From the NCBI GenBank assembly GCA_964016875.1, contig OZ024724.1:43949820-44013819 (forward strand): 64,000 bases of DNA. Direction: 5' to 3'. Both the position numbers and the translations under genes were made by a program. The stretch comes from Fallopia convolvulus. Taxonomy: Eukaryota; Streptophyta; Magnoliopsida; Caryophyllales; Polygonaceae. Shown here piece after piece: positions 58,759 to 64,000 of the stretch. The notes beneath the pieces were generated by a model. The model was not told where the DNA came from. It ran no database searches and saw nothing but the letters and a program-made list of their open reading frames with translations. How positions within the stretch are numbered: position 1 is the first letter of the stretch; each line of letters begins with the position of its first letter.

Positions 58759-59724
58759 TGTTGGGACGATGTTGATAACTCCGGTTCCAAACATCGAAAC
58801 AACGATATCATTCTCCAATTTTGACAATTACAAACACCGTATGGAAACTAACGTGTTTTATCCAAGTATTTCTAAGGAACACAAGTCTAGTGAAAAATTC
58901 TCATGAACGTTTAAGGAATACAGGCATACATGATGAAGAGTTCCTCTCAAAGGAACTCTGAAGAAGATTGTTCCCATCACATGGGAACTCACATGTGCAA
59001 ACAAAGATCAGTCAGCGAGATTCACGAGATTCTGTCTCAAGACAAAACAAACGCTCAGTCTGAGGAACAGACTGAGGCGTTTGATCCAACTGCCCGATCA
59101 CCTCTCAAAGTTGACTCAATTCAAATTGTCACATGTGAAGGACAAAGACATGGCACACAAGACAAGGGCCATTTCGGACACAAATGAAAGTCAAGATTGG
59201 AGCCCAAGTATTGACAAAGTATAAAGCCAAGTGAATAGTTCTCAGACAAAGCACTTCTCCCAAAACTTACTCATACCCACAAAGAAAGAAAGAGAGAAGA
59301 AGAGAAGTCTCCGACGGCGAATGTCTGATCTCGACGACGGCGAAGTCAAGTTCCCAAGAGCTAGGGAACTGTGATAGTCAAGGTGTAAGGTTTGATTTAC
59401 TTGTCTTAGTTGAGTTGTTCGCTTAAGAACTCGGTTTTGAAGATTCATTAGTGTTGCTAGAGTTAGGTAGAACTCCTAGAAATAGAGAAGTTTGAATCTG
59501 ACTTATTGTAACTAAGGAACAATCAATAATGCAAGTAATTCATTCAAAATCCTCCAAGCGGAGGTAAAGGTTTACCCACACAACTAGTTGGTTGTCGTGG
59601 GGTTCCTCTATAAGGGAACTGTGTCTATTGCATTCTGTTTACTTGCTTATATAGAACTTCTGCCGCCTTGAGAACAGCCTAACCGCTAGTTCCCAAGCTC
59701 TTGCTAACACTTAACGATCCAACA
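58759..59724 (+). mobile_element. Solo LTR with 5-bp target duplication
   Basis: Begins TGTTGGGACGATG, ends AACGATCCAACA, and is flanked by GTGAA on both sides (58754-58758 and 59725-59729). A TATA-like TATAAAG lies at about 59221, followed by a long transcribed-looking half. Three strong hairpins sit in the upstream part: 58938-58958, 58970-58988 and 59056-59074. No internal retrotransposon sequence adjoins either side, so LTR-LTR recombination removed the body. The orientation is inferred from the TATA box. The 85-codon open frame at 58930-59187 is probably incidental. Confidence 0.85.
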
Positions 59725-59729
59725 GTGAA

Positions 59730-60449
59730 TGAATTTAACTTTTCCTATCTGGCAAGAGAAAAATAATCCATTGCTTCTATGTTCCATCATAAGCTGCGTG
59801 TATCTCAACAACGTAACCTCAAAACTTGTAGCTTGCTTGATGGCAGCGAACTGTCGGACATAATTTGTTTCTTTGAATAGCTACTTAGGATTGAGTTGAA
59901 CTTTCAATTATGCGTTGGGCTGTGATGCCATCTTTTACCCTAGGCAGAACCATATTGAGAGTTAGAAGGTGCCGTGAGTCCGTGACTCCCTTAATCCAAT
60001 TTTTTTATTATATATTCTTTTCGTCAAGATCTTCAATTTGATAAATTATAAGTTTCAATCCAACACCCAAATAAAAAATTATGAATGTTTAAAGATTAAA
60101 CATATGTAAACACTTTCACATTTTATTAACATAGTCAGAAACTCGGAATGCATCTATCGTTTGCTAAACTTCATCCTTTCGTACTTAAACTAAACCTGAG
60201 AGTTGGAAAACAATAGATTATATTGAAACATTTGACAATCATAAAATAAAGTGTACGTGGGTGTCTAAGTACTTATTCTAGTTACTCATTTATAATTGTT
60301 GAGGGTTTTTTGGAATGATTTTCAGTGTTATGTATTTTTTTATTGAATTGAAAAATTTGACTCATTAGAAAAAAAATTGCCCCTCCAAAAAGAAGTTTCT
60401 AATTCCTCCCCTATTGGCTAGATCTCACATGTTTATTAAGGTGCCAAAG
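59730..60449. other. Gene-poor spacer
   Basis: AT-rich, only short frames, no recognisable repeat boundary. Confidence 0.5.
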
Positions 60450-60588
60450 CACTGTTCTAAAAATCTTTTCTAGGCCCCGCCTAACCGTCCAGACTGCCTA
60501 GGCCCTTGTCTAAGATCGCCTAAGCAACCGTTCAGATCGTCTAAGCGCTAGGCGATCCCTATCTTCCTAGCCTTTTTTAGAACATTGT
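60450..60588. repeat. hAT-like MITE with CACTGTTCTAAAAA ends
   Basis: Inverted ends CACTGTTCTAAAAAT and TTTTTTAGAACATTG enclose CTAGGC/GCCTAAGC palindromic phrases. Same family as 47567-47733 but with both ends kept. No matching 8-bp duplication was seen. Confidence 0.75.
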
Positions 60589-60892
60589 GTCGAAGAATGC
60601 TTGCCCATGTTCATAGTTCGTACTCCTAAGTTTCTCAACACATATATGTGAAGCACTATGTAATCTTGTTCGATCAAGCTCGGTTTATTTAAAGTTTCAC
60701 CAAGCTCGAACTAAGCTCGCGAATTGTTTGTTGAATTTATTTGTTAGGCAAGCTCACGAACAACTCGTTTATTTGATTATCTCTACAAGTAAATGAAACT
60801 ACAAATTAAATATAGATAATTCGTTGTCAATTATGAACACAATCAAATATATGTGATTAAACATAAACAACACCAAATATCATTTTTTATAC
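60589..60892. other. Spacer with AAGCTCG-rich repeat fragment
   Basis: AAGCTCGGTTTATTTAAAG, CCAAGCTCGAACTAAGCTCG and CAAGCTCACGAACAACTCG lie at about 60677-60770, a pattern common in small plant hAT repeats. Boundaries not resolved. Confidence 0.4.
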
Positions 60893-61794
60893 GGGTGAAT
60901 TCCTTCTATGGTCTCTAACCTATCACATAAAGTTTCTATTAGTTCTCCACCAAAAAAAAGAGTTTCTATTAGTCCCTAATCTTTGTAAATATTTTTTTAG
61001 GTCCCTAACCTTTGAAAAGTGTTACTATTTGGTCCTTTTTTATTTTAGACTTTAAGTTTAATTACAACCAAGCACCCAAACTTTATATTTACTTTTATCA
61101 TAACACTAATTTTTATCTTCTTAAAAAAATATCACAATCTAAGCATTTTAGGTGAAAATAATAAAATATCACTACATATTTACACCTTTTCACTTAAATA
61201 TATGATTTTGTATAAACAAATACGAGATTAGATTTTTTAATCTATCACTTTTGATATGAAAAACATTATTAGTTTTTTTTAAAAAGGGTAAATATGGGTG
61301 ATTTTTTTAGAAAATAATTTCAAAAAATTGATGGATTAAAAAATCACTTTATAAAAAGTTTTAAAGAACGGGTAAATAAGGGAAGTTAGTTTTTTCGTGA
61401 AAAGTTTTTTTTTAATTTTATAAAATATTTTAATAATTATTAAGTTCAATAAGAGGACAATAAATATTTATAACACCTTTTATTATTAAAATTATGTTTT
61501 TTTAATAAAAATTACTATTTTTTTTGAAAAAGTGGGTAATATGGAGTGATATATTATTATTTTCACACAAAATGTTTAGATTGGGATATTTTTAAAAAAG
61601 ATAAATATTAGTGTTATGATAAAAGTAAATATAAAGTTTGGGTGCTTGGTTGTAATTAAACTTAAAGTCTAAAATAAAAAAAGGACCAAATAGTAACATT
61701 GTTCAAAGGTTAGAGACCTAAAAATTATTTACAAAAATTAGGGACTAATAGAAACTCTATGTGATAGGTTAGGAACCATAAAAAGAATTCACCC
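60893..61794. mobile_element. Foldback (Mutator-type) MITE with ~300-bp inverted arms
   Basis: Starts GGGTGAATTCCTTCTATGG and ends with the complement (CATAAAAAGAATTCACCC). The arms, about 60893-61190 and 61500-61794, match over nearly 300 bp. The left arm has an extra AGTTTCTATTAG duplication of about 30 bp. The 9-bp TTTTTATAC flanks both sides (60884-60892 and 61795-61803), the target size made by Mutator-type transposases. No coding capacity. Confidence 0.9.
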
Positions 61795-61803
61795 TTTTTA
61801 TAC

Positions 61804-62229
61804 CATAAGAGTATAAGATAAACATAAGTAACACAAACATCATTTCATTATGTAAATGAAAAGAGATACTTTAATGCGGTAAAGACCACCAAAATGAATA
61901 AGTTTCACTTAAAACCTACTGGTATAAAATACAAGTTTGGCTGTGGTATGCATTACCACGGTTCCGTGTTTCTTCAAGGTTTTTTTGTCAACCTGTGTTA
62001 ATTTACTCCTGTTCAACATTTAACCAAGTTAAATGCGTGGTTGTTTTTACCATGGTTGAGTATCTAACGAAGCTATTAACAACGTTATTTTACCATAGTT
62101 GTTTATTTTGTGTGGTAAATATTAAACTATGACCATTTTACTACAGTGGTTTAACAAATGGGGTAATGTTGTAGCTAATTTACTGCATTTGATTAGTAAC
62201 CGGTGTGTACATTTGTAGTTGATTTACTA
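61804..62229. other. Repeat-like spacer
   Basis: Recurring ACCA(T/C)GGTT and TACCATAGTTG phrases between 61950 and 62230 suggest an unidentified transposon remnant. No gene. Confidence 0.35.
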
Positions 62230-63270
62230 TAGTTATTTAGGATGTGAGGTAACTAGTGTGTGCATGTCAACTCACATCCGAACTCATCAAGAAAGAGAAG
62301 AGCAGCATCTACAACTGTTTTTAATGGGTCTTGACGATGACTCTTTCAACACTCTTCGGTCAAATATTTTCTCCCAAGATCCAATTCAAACCTTAAATCG
62401 GGCATATGCCCTGGTTATTCAAGAAGAGAGGCACAAAACACTTGTTAAAAGTCGAGACCTCTCTACTGATGCCATGGCGTTTGCCACACAATCAAAATTG
62501 CTCGACTCTCGCCCTGCTTCAAAAATGCTCTGTACGCACTGTGGTCTCAATAACCATGATGTGTTAAATTGTTATAAAATCATTGGCTATCCCGAAAATT
62601 ATGGACGTGGCCCCGTGGTACACCGGGCTCGTCCAACAACAATGTCGATTGTGGTGATCCAGTGCCAAACGCGAGGACAACGGGGCTGGTTGAGGCAATG
62701 GTGTGGGTGTGGACGTGGCAAAGGTCGCGGGTCTGTTGGGCAGGCAAATTCGGTACAACATCAATAGGCTCCTGGTTTAGTTCAACCAAATGCACTAGAT
62801 CGGTAGTCTCTCGGGTTAAATCTAGACAGTACGTGGCAATTTGTGGTTCACTTATTTACATCAATGAATTTAAAATCGGGCAAATTTTCTACTTGTAATG
62901 TCTCTCACTGGATCCTTGACACGGGTGCCTCATTTCACATGACAAGGAAACAACAACTTGTTACACGGCATCCATCACAATTTTGTTGTGTCTATTAAAT
63001 TGCCTGATAATACATTTGCTACTGCAACTGGGGATGTAATCTTATTTCAATGCCTCGTATTTTCTATCTATTATTGATGAATTTTTCCGTGCCACTTGGG
63101 TGTATTTTCTATCTCATAAATCAGAAGTTGCCAAGAACATTAAAGATTTCTGTGAACTCATTCAAATGTAGTTTCATAAGAAAATTCAAGGGTTTCATTC
63201 CGGCAATGGTACTGAGTTTGTTTGCCTTCATGAATTCTTTGTTGCGCAGGGCATTCTATTTAGGAGTGGT
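62230..63270 (+). pseudogene. Copia gag-protease-integrase relic
   Basis: Gag block REEQHLQLFLMGLDDDSFNT with RSNIFSQDPIQTLNRAY, then the zinc knuckle CTHCGLNNHDVLNCYKIIGY, a Gly/Arg stretch, the protease active site in WILDTGASFHM (about 62908-62940), and an integrase piece KIQGFHSGNGTEFVCLHEFF (about 63180-63240). The order is that of Copia but the DNA between protease and integrase is largely missing. Several stops. This is a different lineage from the element at 26052-34730. Confidence 0.85.
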
Positions 63271-64000
63271 GGCGATTTTACGGTTTGTACGTTATTGGTG
63301 TGGCGGTTATTCGACGGGGGTGGTAGAACTTCGGCGACATTTCTAGAGGCACTAGTTCTTCTAGGCGACGCCTGCACGCGACGAATCGGGTGGCGTTTGG
63401 GCGGTGGAGTTCTTGTTCATTTTTTGAATTTTGAATGTTCTTGAGGAAACTCAACCGTTTTTGCTTTTGGTGATGGGACATTTTGCCTTTTCGATCTTCT
63501 AAGGTTTATACTAGAGATTATTAATAGAGGTTTGAACTACATTCCTAAAAAGGTATATGATTTTAAATTACTATTTATATTATAATTTAGGAAAAATTAC
63601 TCATAATCATACCAACTTTTACCTATCGATCCAAAATAATACAAACTTTTAAATTGACTAAAAATATATCAACTTTCATTATACTAACTAAAAATAATAC
63701 TAACTTTCATTGTATTAACTAAAAATAGTATAACAATGTTTTTTGTGAAAATTTTGGCAAAATATGTGACGTGGCTATTGAAATATGTTGGTTGGTCATT
63801 AATAATACCAACTTTTCTTGATGCCACAAGGTGAAATGATAATTTATATAATATAAATCGATAATATTTATATTTGAAATGGTAATTTATATGATGATAG
63901 TGAATAATAATCACATATGTAACATCCTTGACCAAAGTGCATACGTCATTTTGCATTCATATAATATTAGAAGCATATGCATGGCATATTGACATGATAT
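63271..64000. other. Spacer with AACTTTCAT repeats
   Basis: ACTAAAAATA.TA and CAACTTTCATT.TA units repeat at about 63590-63735. The segment 63280-63420 is GC-richer but its short frames show no domain. No gene called. Confidence 0.45.

Noticed and set aside
1..64000. CRISPR arrays, rRNA or tRNA genes
   Set aside because: No regular repeat-spacer array and no convincing rRNA or tRNA cloverleaf was seen by eye. A tRNA scan was not possible.

Overview
This is a nuclear window from a flowering plant, almost certainly a eudicot. It holds intron-rich plant genes (a SECRET AGENT-type O-GlcNAc transferase with 28 exons, a mitochondrial-type PPR protein, a RING-H2 protein, a plastid-targeted membrane protein and a clade III-like SWEET sugar transporter) in AT-rich DNA packed with nested transposons. 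All calls come from reading the sequence and translated frames by eye; no database search was run.

Layout. 1-2840: a 5'-truncated L1-type LINE (minus strand) inside a perfect 15-bp target duplication. 2841-4400: AT-rich DNA ending in a hairpin repeat. 4401-12355: a Mutator-like element of about 8 kb with long inverted ends and two inward-facing spliced genes. The minus-strand gene is a transposase with a FAR1/WRKY-GCM1-like zinc finger, a MULE DDE core, a very charged linker and a C-terminal OTU protease-like domain. The plus-strand gene is an accessory protein whose C-terminal half recalls plant-mobile-domain (MAIN-like) proteins. Each gene has one nonsense codon and one net frameshift. Palindromic GGGCGGRTT/AAYCCGCCC modules sit in both ends and, inverted, in the centre beside telomere-like runs. 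12989-22899: the complete SEC gene. 24269-25702: the PPR gene.

26052-34730: a decayed Copia element with both LTRs, carrying two hAT-type MITEs of one family in opposite orientations, each with its own 8-bp target duplication. 35345-45845: a plus-strand LINE whose ORF1 is split by an Athila-like Gypsy element (36449-41455, minus) that keeps gag and a protease but no polymerase. 46085-46918: RING-H2 gene (minus). 47940-49603: plastid protein (plus), convergent with the SWEET gene 50062-51794 (minus). 51795-64000: gene-poor, with a possible solo LTR, a third truncated LINE (54580-56575, minus), a well-bounded solo LTR (58759-59724, 5-bp duplication GTGAA), a 0.9-kb foldback element with a 9-bp duplication, and a Copia gag-protease-integrase relic.

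The host genes do not form a pathway. They are separate loci preserved between transposon blocks. The most unusual region is the two-gene MULE: convergent genes transcribed inward from long inverted ends resemble maize MuDR, but the transposase is fused to an OTU domain and the partner gene is unlike mudrB.
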